NCBI GenBank assembly: GCA_029817715.1
Contig: JARUPY010000072.1
Span: 85,594 to 149,593, forward strand
Length of the DNA: 64,000 nt
Source of the DNA: Melastoma dodecandrum
Lineage: Eukaryota; Streptophyta; Magnoliopsida; Myrtales; Melastomataceae
Direction: 5' to 3'
Of this stretch, positions 1 through 10,700 are shown one piece after another. The translations under genes were made by a program, and so were the position numbers. Position 1 is the first letter of the stretch; every line of letters begins with the position of its first letter. The notes beneath the pieces were generated by a model that saw only the letters and a program-made list of their open reading frames with translations, had not been told where the DNA came from and did no database searches.

Positions 1-263
1 AGGAACCAAATCCACCAACTGTTCCAAGGTTTGATTCACGTCTCAAAAGCTTATCGACTGTTTAACAATCACATGAAGGTCAAACTACCATTTCAGTGTG
101 TATGGCTATCAAAGTTAAATGAAACTGGTTCATCCATGCCCGACATAACAAACCGAATGACCAAAGCATTAGATCACGAGCCTGCTCTTTTGCACAACAG
201 AAACTATCAAACAACAATGCATCATAACCACAGAGAACTCAAATCCATAGAAATACTTCAACT

Positions 264-1421
264 TCAAACGTTTTCGATTTCACTCAACTTCTCCTGATAC
301 AGCAACAGCATGCTGGGGTGTTCTGCAGAATATGGACTAAGAAATTTCTCAACAAAATATGTATTACTTGTCATAAGGGCCGTGGTTGGAGAAAATCTTT
401 GCACCAGCTTTTTGGAAATAAGAGCTCGGACCACCAAGCACCGAGGAACAATCTGATTCTTAAAGCTCAGGGACAGTAGGAAGGGATTTCTGATGAAGTA
501 AGATGGTTCCAATCCCATTTTGTTAATGAAGAACTCCATAGTCTAACCCAACTTCTTCTCAGATAGCAACATACAGTTAGGGTGCCTCTCAACGGCGTGA
601 AGGGTATCCTCCTCAGACCAACCCCACCTCCCAAACATGGACACCTTCCTTTTCCACGTCAAGTCTGCTAAGTTTATCAGCACACTCAAGGACACCACAA
701 ATTTATTCTTCAGCGGGTTGATGCCTATCGATTTAACTTTCTCCAAGGCACTATCAAACTTGCCCGAGCTGTCAGCAAGCAATTAGGTCGACGACGGAGA
801 ATATACTGAACCGCATTATCTGGCACACCAGCAGCTGCCAAAGCCTGACAATTCACGGGGAAAACCGACATGGAGTTAAAATACCAGATTGCCGCACTAC
901 GCATGAAGGTGACAATGGCCTGGGAATCAGACTCCATGAACCTGCTAATCATCTCAAAAGTAGGCACTATGTGCCTCTCCAAGCTCCTAGCCAGAATCCT
1001 AGGGCACCGGGATACAATACTAGCCACCTACGCAGACGAAACGCCCCTAGACCTCAAAAACTCGATCTTCTGCAGGATCGTCTTCAGGGAAGCAGGTGAT
1101 AGAGCTCTAGGGAACCTCGAGACGAAACTTGCGATCTGGGATTGCGTGAAACCTTGCTCCTCGAGCGCCCTGATTGCTTTGACGCCCTTCTTGCTTTGAC
1201 GATCTGGGTTTACGGCCGGGAGCCGCCTTGTTGCGGCCAGGGCCGATTCCGGGGACAGCGGAAACGTGGTAAGAAGCCATCTGGAACCGGGTGTTGGCAT
1301 CGCTGGAAGTGGGTTTGACCTTCGACGAGAGGAAGAGCTTCCGGGTTAGGGAAAGATTGCATCTTTGGGGCTTTGGAGGATTCTTGAGTCGCAGGGTTTT
1401 GAAGAGGTTCTGATGAAAAAA
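264..1421 (-). pseudogene. Decayed mTERF-family gene (tandem copy)
   Basis: This is a broken copy of the intact mTERF gene at 5316-6476; the two align over their full coding length and into the downstream flank (1-263 matches about 5093-5315). Lesions visible by direct comparison: the start ATG is lost at about 1419-1421; there is an 8-nt deletion near 1265; a Glu codon became TAG near 1027; one C is missing near 765, shifting the frame; and a second Glu codon became TAG at 542-544. The remaining pieces still carry recognisable mTERF repeats (for example the FGRWGWSEEDTL block). The family binds organellar nucleic acids. No intact product can be made, and the substitutions are few, so silencing looks fairly recent. 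Confidence 0.93.
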
Positions 1422-2643
1422 ATTGTCGGGCTTTTTTACAAAAAAAAAAAGATGTGAATATTATACTTGTAAAAATTTTCAACAAGAACACCGCAACCGA
1501 CGCCCTCCTAACACCCAACCCCCAAAGAAAAAACCAGCCAACCTCTAACTTGGGAGAAGACAAGGAGGATGACGGTCGAGGAGGAGGAGGAGACAACCAC
1601 GCTGGTGGATGAGGACAAGAGCCGGTGGACAACGATGAAGAGACCCTAGTAGCACGGAGGCGGGAGGAGGAGGAGACCTGAATAGGGCAAAAGAGGGGAG
1701 GGGTTTTTATGTCCCAGGCGCCTGCCCGAGCCCTAATTAGGCGACAGCGCTGCATCTCGCCTGACCCGAGCACTTAGGAGAGCGCGGCTCGACGCCTTAA
1801 CAACACTGATCCTCAAAGTGATTGGATTCAAAACCTTAGGATTAATACTAGGAAAAACAAATGTCCTGGTTCATCTGGAGTTCTTCCTCAGCCATACTCC
1901 ATTCTTAAGACTTACTGGGGATGATACCATGTGTATTGTCTGGAAAGACCATCACATTGACCTCGACTCAGGCCGCCTTTGACATAGTTCTCGACAATGT
2001 CCATGTATGAAGTGTCGGGAGTTATTGCAGGCACACTGAAGCCTCAGAAGAGCTTGAATCGTCACATCTTTCTGAGGCCACAATAAACTGTTACAAAGAA
2101 AGTGGCCACAACCACATGTTTCCGTCAACTACAAAGAGCATATATCAACCATATACTGTTAATTGGCACCGGAGCTATAATTCCATACGACAAAAAATCC
2201 AGCATCAACGTCCTCTGAATCATCAAGAAATGTACCGAAAATGCGGGCCAAAGAAAACAGACCTTATAAAAGAATGCTGCGGAGAGCTCAACCATATAAA
2301 AATGAAGAATATGAGTACGGACACATACTATTTAACTCCACTGGAATTCTGGTGGTCATGTTAAAGTCTTAAACATGTCCCTAAAAGCAACAGAGTACTT
2401 GCACAGATTCTGTATCTGTGTAAAACATCTTCCACCCTACAATAACGAAAATACCTTCCGTCCTGGGAAACTTTCATTGAGACGTCAAGTTCAGCATGTA
2501 TAAGTCTCGTGGCATTGAGCCTTTGCCAGTATACTAAACCAAAAATTTCAAGCAAGGAGCCTGAGCCTACTTCAGATTTCAGAATTTTCAAAGTGCTATT
2601 GCGCTCCCAACAAAAATTTCCGGAGCATGAATGAAACACGTTC
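1422..2643. other. Intergenic stretch between mTERF copies
   Basis: No intact gene is seen. It holds a poly-A/T-rich start, a GC-rich purine-biased part (1550-1780) whose open frames look incidental, and one short coding-like remnant listed separately (1921-2000). The rest is presumably the downstream flank of the mTERF gene at 2644-3795. Confidence 0.6.
1921..2000 (-). pseudogene. Possible AARE exon remnant
   Basis: On the minus strand a short block reads VEVNVMVFPDNTHGI after a frame slip. This resembles the histidine-bearing exon 16 of the acylamino-acid-releasing enzyme gene in this window (VEVKLIVFPNDVHGI at 7900-7976). Hand alignment of 47 bases gives 34 matches. A good splice donor (GTAAGT) follows at about the same place as in the real gene. 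No neighbouring exon is recognisable. It could be a relic of a duplicated AARE 3' end next to an mTERF copy, or a fragment of another S9 peptidase gene. Confidence 0.4.
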
Positions 2644-3795
2644 TTAACCAATGCTGTGCTTACCCAACTTCTCCAAATACATCTTTTGCAAGAACGGGTG
2701 TTCCTTCAAGTAAGGACTGATGAACTTGTCCACAAAAGAAGTATCAGGTAGATGAAGAAATGTCAACAGAGAAACTGGTCTTATCAGCTCCTTGGAAACT
2801 AGAGCCTCAAACACTGTGCACCGAGGAATGACGCGATTCTCCAGGCTCATGGATATAATGACTGGATGAGCGGCAACGTAGTTCGGCTTCAATCCCATCT
2901 TGTTGATAAAATACTCCATCGTCGCCGTCAGCTTCTTCTCAGATACCATCATACAGTGAGGGAACTTCACAAAAGCCCGAAGAGTATCCTCCTCAGACCA
3001 ACCCCACCTCCCAAACATGGTGACCTTCTTCTCCCATGTTGACTTTGCCAATCCAGTTATCACGTGCAACATCACCACGAACTTAACCTTTGACGGATCA
3101 CAACCCATCGACTTGACCCTCTCCAAGATGTGATCAAATTTGATGCTTGATGCCCACAAGCAATTGGGATGATTACGGAGCAAATATCGAATACTATCGT
3201 CAGGCACGCCGGCCGCTCTCAAGGCATCGAGATTCCGAACTAAAGTAGACACTGTCCCAAAAAAACAAAAGCTTGCACATCGCGTCGTGGATAAGACCGC
3301 CTGGGAGTCTGAGTTGAGGCATCTGCTTATCAAATCAAAAGTTGGAACTATATGTTTGTCCAGGCTTCTTAAGAGAAACTTCGGGCAGCCGCAAATAATC
3401 TTCACTATATCTGCCTCGCTAGCACCCCTGGCCCTCAGAAACTCAATCTTCGGCAGGATCATGTTACAGGGCATAATGGACAGGACCCTAGGGAACTTCA
3501 CGACAATCCTAGAAATCTGCTTCCGCGAGAAACCCAAGTGATCAAACACGGCAACTACCTTAGCGACTTTAACGGGATCAACAGAGGGGACCGACCTCGA
3601 CACAGAAAGGGCCAATTCCGGGGTGAACCCAAGAGCCGAAACGAGATAGCGAGCCGATAAAGAACCATCTGGGTCGGTCGAAATGGGTTCGGACTTATAG
3701 GAGAGGAGAAGCTTCTTCTGGGTAAGGCAAAGATCGAACCTTGGGTGCTTTAGAGGGTTTCTGAGGATTAGGGCTTTGCACAGGCAGTTCAACAT
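2644..3795 (-). CDS. mTERF-family protein, intact tandem copy
   Basis: Intronless gene of 383 residues. mTERF proteins are helical-repeat nucleic-acid-binding factors of mitochondria and chloroplasts that act in organellar transcription, splicing or translation. The first 30 or so residues are rich in Leu, Lys and Arg with few acids, as in an organelle-targeting leader. Then come repeated mTERF motifs with the typical Pro spacing (such as IVVKFPRVLS, ICGCPKFLL, LLRNHPNCLW, FVKFPHCMM and AAHPVIISMSL). The FGRWGWSEEDTL block is shared with both other copies. Length fits the short, intronless mTERFs that often form clusters in plants. It is clearly more diverged from the other two than they are from each other. 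The exact organelle and target are not readable from sequence. Confidence 0.92.
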   Translation of the reverse strand: MLNCLCKALILRNPLKHPRFDLCLTQKKLLLSYKSEPISTDPDGSLSARYLVSALGFTPELALSVSRSVPSVDPVKVAKVVAVFDHLGFSRKQISRIVVKFPRVLSIMPCNMILPKIEFLRARGASEADIVKIICGCPKFLLRSLDKHIVPTFDLISRCLNSDSQAVLSTTRCASFCFFGTVSTLVRNLDALRAAGVPDDSIRYLLRNHPNCLWASSIKFDHILERVKSMGCDPSKVKFVVMLHVITGLAKSTWEKKVTMFGRWGWSEEDTLRAFVKFPHCMMVSEKKLTATMEYFINKMGLKPNYVAAHPVIISMSLENRVIPRCTVFEALVSKELIRPVSLLTFLHLPDTSFVDKFISPYLKEHPFLQKMYLEKLGKHSIG

Positions 3796-5315
3796 CGCTT
3801 AAGAAGGTGAATCAGGCGAAAGATGTGAAGTCAACTCACATTTTCCGAACGAGGAGGATTCTGATTATTCGTCGCTGCGGACGGGTGTTACTTCGCCGAG
3901 GGAATGAAGCCCCCGCTGCCACCGTCGGTCGTCCGTACAGAGTTAGAGGAGAACAGCTAAGCTTCTGTCCGATACAAGACCGACGCCGTGTTTGGTTTGA
4001 TTATATGCTTGAAAATGAAATAGGGTTAAAATGATGAGTAAGAACATAAATTTTGGAAGGAGAAAAGTTATCGGAGTATCCGGTCCTAGTAAACGCTATA
4101 CTAGTACATGGTTTGTACATTGTACTAATTTTTATTAATATATTTGTAGTAATTACAAACTCTATTAATTTTATTTGTATAGTAACGACTCCGGAAAACC
4201 CTAATTTAGTACTAATTAGAACAATAAATGTACTAATGAAAATTAGCAAAATGTACAAACGTGTACTAGTACGGCGTTTGTACATCGTATAAACCGACAC
4301 AGTAAAAATCTTGTACACATTAGTATATTTGCAATTACTACAATTATACTAAGAAAAAGTACAAACCATGTACTGGTACAGCGTTTGTACATTGTACTAA
4401 TTTTTGTTAGTACAATTATAATAATAATAAACTGTATTAATTTAATTTATACATTATACTAATTTCGAACAAAATTATAAATGGGGGACGTCACCTTCAC
4501 GGGACGTTAGCCGCGTCCGTTGGAATGATGAGCAAGAACATAAATTTTGGAAGGAGAAAAGTTATCAAAGTATACGACCTCTTCGCTGCCAGCTAAGCAT
4601 AATGCCATGTGGATATTTTTGTGTGTTTTACTAAATACAACCGTGAAGGTTTCATGCCGAGTGTGAGGCCTCTGTAGTGTTTTATAAAAATTACGATTTG
4701 AGACAGGCTTTGATAATTTGTGAGGCCTTTCTAGTGTTATATGAAAGTCGTCGTTTCAAATTGTGATTTAAAACCGACATTTAGGATGTATTCGACGACT
4801 GTATTCGTAATTTTTTTTTTCAAACTAACATCTAAGTACATACAAACCTCATAAAAAAACGGACCAGAACGAATTGCGTCGGAAATAAGTGATTCATCTA
4901 AAGGCAAAAATCAAGTTACAAGGATGATTCATCCAGATATTCAGTTTTGAGCGATCTCAGAACCAACGCAAAGCTGCTACTGCAGTCTGGCTCGGGTTTA
5001 TGTGGTCCACTAGGTGTCGAGGTTACAACTCCTTGTCAAAGCAGGATCCCATTTATATATACCATCAACGCAGCAACTAAATGAATGAATTTTGAGGAAC
5101 CAAATCCACCGTTCCAAGGTTTGATTCACGTCTCAAACGCTTATCAACTGTTTAAAAATCACCTGAAGGTCAAACTATCATTTCAGTGTGTCCATATCCG
5201 GTATAACAATCCGAATGACCAAAGCATTAGATCACAAGCCTGCTCTTTTGCACAACAGAAACTATCAAACAACAATGCATCATAACCACAGAGAACTCAA
5301 ATCCATAGAAATACT
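3796..5315. other. Intergenic stretch between mTERF genes
   Basis: No gene is seen. It contains the upstream region of the 2644-3795 mTERF gene, a block bounded by 50-bp direct repeats (listed separately), AT-rich sequence around 4600-4900, and from about 5093 the downstream flank shared with the decayed first copy. Confidence 0.6.
4030..4573. repeat. 50-bp direct repeats flanking a palindrome-rich block
   Basis: The sequences at 4030-4079 and 4524-4573 match at 47 of 50 positions, in the same orientation. Between them, three related units (near 4080-4135, 4255-4290 and 4345-4400) carry imperfect palindromes built on GTACTAGTAC or GTACTGGTAC next to GTTTGTACATTGTAC. The block is very AT-rich and has no coding potential. 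It may be an uncharacterised non-autonomous element or a local duplication. No clear terminal inverted repeats or short target duplication were found. Confidence 0.6.
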
Positions 5316-6476
5316 TCAACGTGAAACGTTTTCGACTTCACCCAACTTCTCCTGATACAGCAACAGCAAGCTGGGGTGTTCTGCAGAATATGGACTAAGA
5401 AATTTCTCAACAAAATATGTATTACTTGTCATAAGGGCCGCGGTTGGAGAAAATCTTTGTACCAGCTTTTTGGAAATAAGAGCTCGGACCACCAAGCACC
5501 GAGGAACAATCCGATTCTTAAAGCTCAGGGACAGTAGGATGGGATTTGTGATGAAGTAAGACGGTTCCAATCCCATTTCGTTGACGAAGAACTCCATAGT
5601 CTCACCCAACTTCTTCTCAGATAGCAACATACAGTGAGGGTACCTCTCAAACGCGCGAAGGGTATCCTCCTCAGACCAACCCCACCTCCCAAACATGGAC
5701 ACCTTCCTTTTCCACGTCGAGTCCGCCAAGTTTATCAGCACGCTCAAGGACATCACAAATTTATTCTTCAGAGGGTTGATGCCTATCGATTTAACTTTCT
5801 CCAGGGCACTATCAAACTTGCCCCGAGCTGTCAGCAAGCAATTAGGTTGACGACGGAGCATACACCGAACCACATTATCTGGCACGCCAGCAGCTGCCAA
5901 AGCCTGACAATTCGTGGCGAAAACCGACATGGTGCCAAAATACCAGATTCCTACACAACGCATCAAGATGACAATGGCCTGGGAATCGGACTCCATGAAC
6001 CTGCTAATCATCTCAAAAGTAGGCACTATGTGCCTCTCCAAGCTCCTATTCAGAATCCTAGGGCACCGGGATACAATACTAGCTACCTCCGCAGACGAAG
6101 CGCCCCTAGACCTCAAAAACTCGATCTTCGGCAGGATCGTCTTCAGGGAAGCAGGCGATAGAGCTCGAGGGAACTTCAAGACGAAACTTGCGATCTGGGA
6201 TTGCGTGAAACCTTGCTCCTCGAGCGCCCCAACTGCTTTGGCGGCCTCCTTAGGGTTTAAGGCCGGGAACCACCTTGTCGCGGCTAGGGCGGATTCCGGG
6301 GACAACCCAAGAGCGGAAACGAGGTAAGAAGCCGTTTGGGACCGTGCATTGGCATCGCCGGGAGTGGGTTTGGCTTTCGACGAGAGGAACAGCTTCTGGG
6401 TTAGGGAAAGATTGCATCTTTGTGGCTTTGGAGGGCTTTTGAGTCGCAGGGTTTTGAAGAGGTTCTGAAGAAACAT
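5316..6476 (-). CDS. mTERF-family protein, intact tandem copy
   Basis: Intronless gene of 386 residues, the intact partner of the decayed copy at 264-1421. It starts MFLQNLFKTLRL, a basic, Leu-rich leader typical of organelle import. It continues with repeated mTERF motifs (FVLKFPRALS, IVSRCPRIL, MLRRQPNCLL, FERYPHCML, ITNPILLSLS) and the FGRWGWSEEDTL block common to all three members. The expected role is organellar nucleic-acid binding. The array shares one orientation and spacing of a few kb, as expected from unequal crossing-over. A long-inverted-repeat transposon begins only about 75 bp upstream of its ATG, so its promoter may lie in or beyond that element. Confidence 0.93.
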   Translation of the reverse strand: MFLQNLFKTLRLKSPPKPQRCNLSLTQKLFLSSKAKPTPGDANARSQTASYLVSALGLSPESALAATRWFPALNPKEAAKAVGALEEQGFTQSQIASFVLKFPRALSPASLKTILPKIEFLRSRGASSAEVASIVSRCPRILNRSLERHIVPTFEMISRFMESDSQAIVILMRCVGIWYFGTMSVFATNCQALAAAGVPDNVVRCMLRRQPNCLLTARGKFDSALEKVKSIGINPLKNKFVMSLSVLINLADSTWKRKVSMFGRWGWSEEDTLRAFERYPHCMLLSEKKLGETMEFFVNEMGLEPSYFITNPILLSLSFKNRIVPRCLVVRALISKKLVQRFSPTAALMTSNTYFVEKFLSPYSAEHPSLLLLYQEKLGEVENVSR

Positions 6477-6552
6477 CGCCCTCCTCTGTGCAAAATTTGA
6501 AGTCCCATGCTAGATAAAACCTTTTTAACACCGAAATCGCAATTTAGAGCCG

Positions 6553-7395
6553 TCTCTTTCTTAAACTGTAATGATTCGAAATTTTAGAAAAAAATGACCC
6601 TTTCCGTTTCTAAATTATCAAATTTATCTTTGGTACGTTTTTTCGATTTACCCAGAACTTTCAATATTATCATCAGCTAACCTAACGTTTGTCCGTCATC
6701 TCAAATATGACCTCCGTCCATCCGACCCTCGGATGGAATCAGACATGCTCCGTCGTGTCCCTCGACGCCGTCAATCCACCGTTTTCTTCCGATATTTGCT
6801 GACATGGAAAACACGTGGTACGTACGTGGAGCCACGTCGGATCTCGGAATCCCTAAATTCCCCGCCGCAGCCGGAGAAACTTGGGATCATCAGTGGAGTA
6901 TTCCGCTGAAACCAGGCGCGATCCCTCCTCTATCGAAATCTCTTAAACCCTACTTCTTCTACGACCCCCAGAGACCATCCCAGCATCGACCAACGTTTTC
7001 GGGTGGCGGCCTCCTCTCCTCCCACAAAGTCATTTCCCCAAAATCCCATGACCCGCCCCCACCCATCACACCCCCTTCTTCCTGCATTATTGGGACCCGG
7101 ATTCTCCTCCCAATCTGGGTTTTCCGCTGTCCCGCCAGAATCCACCTCCCCGCCTAACGGTGGATTGACGGCGTCAAGGGACACGTCGGAGCCACGTCTG
7201 TTTTCGTCCGAGGGTTGGGGTAAACGGATGTCATATTTGAGATAATAGATAAACGTTAGGCTAGCTGATGATATTACTGAAAGTTCTGGGTAAATCGAAA
7301 AAACGGGCCAAAGTTCAGGATAGATTTGATAATTTGGCCTTTTATTTAAAATCGGAGTTCGAAACCGTCTTAAAGAAAGCAGTAATTTTAAACCG
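6553..7395. mobile_element. Long-inverted-repeat DNA transposon (MULE-like, non-autonomous)
   Basis: The left arm (about 6553-6790) is repeated in inverted orientation at about 7150-7395. Shared blocks include TTTTTTCGATTTACCCAGAA, ATCATCAGCTA.CCTAACG and GACGCCGTCAATCCACCG. Arms of 200 bp or more, with no encoded transposase, fit a non-autonomous Mutator-like element, a class with long terminal inverted repeats in plants. The 360 bp between the arms are distinctly GC-rich and open on both strands (6804-7157 plus, 6930-7184 minus). That could be captured host sequence (Pack-MULE) or simply biased DNA; I recognise no protein in it. The 9-bp target duplication expected for a MULE could not be fixed because the outer ends are blurred. 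Confidence 0.7.
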
Positions 7396-7746
7396 TGATT
7401 TTGAGAAATTTAGAAAAGATTTTATGAGTGAAGTTGTTATTTGGATATTTTCTTTTCAAACTAGTCTTACTGTGGTGCAAACCTTCTCTTCAATTGATAA
7501 ACAGAGATAAGATTAGGGCATATGCAAACTTTTCTTTGCGGTAATATAAGAAATCCCACCTTGCACGAGTACCCATTGTCACCATATTCCTCCATGAATC
7601 CTAGTAACATTTGTGTCAACTAATTGTTCAAAGGCTGGAAATCGGGAGGGCTGTCATATTTTCGGTAGTTTAGGTACTGCAGCGTCTAGTCAAAGAATAA
7701 TGAGTGATTCCTTCAGAAGCAACAGTGTTGGCATCGGCAATTCCCT

Positions 7747-10700
7747 TCATTTTAAGTGCATCTTGAACCAGACTCCGATGTTCAGGAAGCTTTCGAAATC
7801 CGACTGCGGCCTGCATGGAAAGGAGTTGACTCAATCACTGGCTGCTATTTTCTAGTAGTTAGGAATAACATGGGCAGTAACAGAAGAACAGGCTCATACT
7901 TGTCGATCCCATGGACGTCGTTAGGAAAGACAATGAGTTTGACCTCAACTCCCTTCTCCTTTAATGCCCGCACATACTGCAAAAATTCAAGCAACAATCA
8001 AACTGATTCTGTCATTTACTTTTTAACACTGAAGATGCTGAATCAAACAATTTCTCTGTCTAGGTGAAAGAAATGTGCAAGTGGATCCATCCTGTAGGCC
8101 ATAATATGTTACCTGGAGACCATTCGATACAGGGACGCGAAGATCTTGAGCACCAAGAAGGAAGAGAGTTGGAGTTTTAACCTACCAAAAGGTCGGGGGT
8201 CATTTTGAGAAAAATCCAAATTTTAACACAATATGTAATTTGACAGCCAGAACCCCACTGGGAAAACATATTACGAAGTGACCAGAATAGAAGGCTTTTA
8301 TTCTGCTTGCCATCCAAAAGATATCTTGAAGGCTAATCCCACTAATTCACCTCTCAGATGTTCTTGATTGCACCTCAGTTGGCAAGAGAATACCTTGTCA
8401 ACATGTGAGATCGGTGACTTGCTGTGGAAGTCATTCAGATTCCCAGCAGTTGGTGCTTCTGTGTAACTGTTTTTGCCTTCATGACCATATACCTCAAAAA
8501 AGACCCAATCTGGGATATCTGTAGTACCAATCATTGATGCAAGGTTGCATACTGGGTTTCGAGTAGCAGCAGCAGCAAACCTATCAGGTGCCTGTAAAAT
8601 ACAACCATAGCCCGTCTTTTTGTCACCAAGCACAAAGTGTAATTGCGTATGTTATTATTTTCTACCTCTAGAAGAAAAGCAACGGTTAAGAGTTGAAAGG
8701 GGTAAAATCCAATGCTTATGAGCCCACCTGGCCAATTAGATGTGTGGTTAAGAAGCCACCATGGGAACCACCCAGCACTGCAATTTTAGATGGGTCGGCA
8801 AGTCCCAGATTGATGGTGTGATCTATAGCTGTAAGCACATCACTGACATCCTGCATATCAAAAACCAAAGACTTCAATCAAACTGCTCCACAAACTCTTT
8901 GTTAAATCAACTCTGCATAAATATAAATGAAAAGTAAGCACCTGAGAACCTATTTTCCCAGGTAGTGATTGCAGTGCATCTTCACCAAAACCTAACGATC
9001 CCCTGCACGGAAACACTCTGTCATAGCCTGATTGGGATTTTCTACGTTAACGCCCAAACAAAGTGTGTTGTTCCTTTGGTAAAAAAATATATAACTAAAC
9101 TTAATTGTGTGACAAAATACTTTTATGAAAGAATGATTCCGATATATTCTAAGCACACACATAAACTTTCGAACGCATCTTCTAAGTGCCATCAGATATA
9201 GAATATAATAGAAGAACCTGGCAAATTCCATTGCAACATCGCCTCCTTTCAGATGTATCCACTAGCTAGTGTAGGGAGAGAAAAACCAAATGCCCATGTA
9301 ATTTCTAATCTGGAGCAACTTTACACCCTCCATCACATGATGGATTATTTCTTGTATAAATAATAATAAAATGAACTCTACCAAAAAAAACTAGTATTTT
9401 TCAGGCTTAAGTATAAATACAAACAAAGAAGCATCCACAAGTGGGATGACTGCATTAACAACTTAGCACCACGATGCTTTACACAAGACCAAACAGAAAG
9501 AATATCAGTACTACAGAGGATATTTTTGTGGGTCTTTTGAGAGTAGAACAAAAAAACCAAGGGATAGAAACAATTAGGCTGAGCCAACAAACGAATATGA
9601 ATAAAAGAAAAATGGGTTCATGCATTGTGATATGAAATAAAGGACGATTATGCAGTTTACCTGTAATTGACAATCAGCAAACTGAAGCCAAGACTAGCAA
9701 GAAAAGCCAACGACTTGGAATAGCTTGTAATAGAGACACTATGTGGACCACCATGAAGTATTACAATCAGTGGATCACGTTCCCCTTTCTCAGAGTTTGA
9801 AGACAGAAATATAGCTTCAAAGTCCTTCTTAGCACCTGCACAATGCAATAAAAGTTTCCAGAACTTTTCAGAAGAGAAGTATGGCTTGGTATACACCTGT
9901 AAGAAGCAAAATACACCAGCTGGGTGCTGGAATAGTGATGACCTATGATTAAATACAATAAGAAAGGATTGTTAAAATGAAAGATATTTGAAGTTTGAAC
10001 ACTGTCCTATATGAACCTTTTCTTCCTCATAATGGCCATCACAAAAGTTATACCTATCTATCAGTTTGCTCAATTTAACTAAATTAAATCAGTGACACAA
10101 TTCCTTTGCACCATGATGAGAATCTAATTATGCACCACACAACCCAACGACGATCCCGCTTGTTACTATTCTACAATTTCGCATATGGATGATATTCTGA
10201 AGTAAATACTAAATGCTACCTTCTGTTGTACAACAAGAGATGTCCTCAACTGGAATTCTCATGACACTAAACTGAAGAGAAGAGAGTATAGTTTCAACCT
10301 GTAAATGTAAAAGTCTCAAAAGTATTAGGCATATAAAATGCCAGGAAAAAAGAATTGAGTTATGAGGATATTTGAAAGAAGCAGTTAACACCTTTTCTGG
10401 ACATTTAAATATAGGAGTTGAAACATCTGACCAACTCCATGTGTAATTTGGGGAATTTTTCTTGACAAGATAACCATATTTGACCTTGGGAAGTTCTGTT
10501 GGACTGCTGGACACTGAAAAGGGAAAATGGAAGATTTTCATTTACATATCTTAAAACTACAGTAGAGAGTGCTTGACACACCTACCAGCAATAATATTAT
10601 CACCATCTAGAGCAATAATACTCCATGATGCATCTGTGTCCGTGGGGCTTATCCTGGACACATTTCCACTGCATAAAGCAAATACTTGCAAGGTTTAGCT

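Noticed and set aside
1210..1773. 187-codon open frame on the minus strand upstream of the decayed mTERF
   Set aside because: It runs out of frame through the mTERF 5' end and into low-complexity Ser/Pro sequence from a purine-rich tract; no domain.
5634..6161. 175-codon plus-strand frame across the mTERF gene
   Set aside because: Antisense shadow of the intact mTERF coding sequence; an equivalent shadow exists in the decayed copy.
9378..9673. Minus-strand open frames inside AARE intron 11
   Set aside because: Hydrophobic translation of an AT-rich intron between two well-defined AARE exons.
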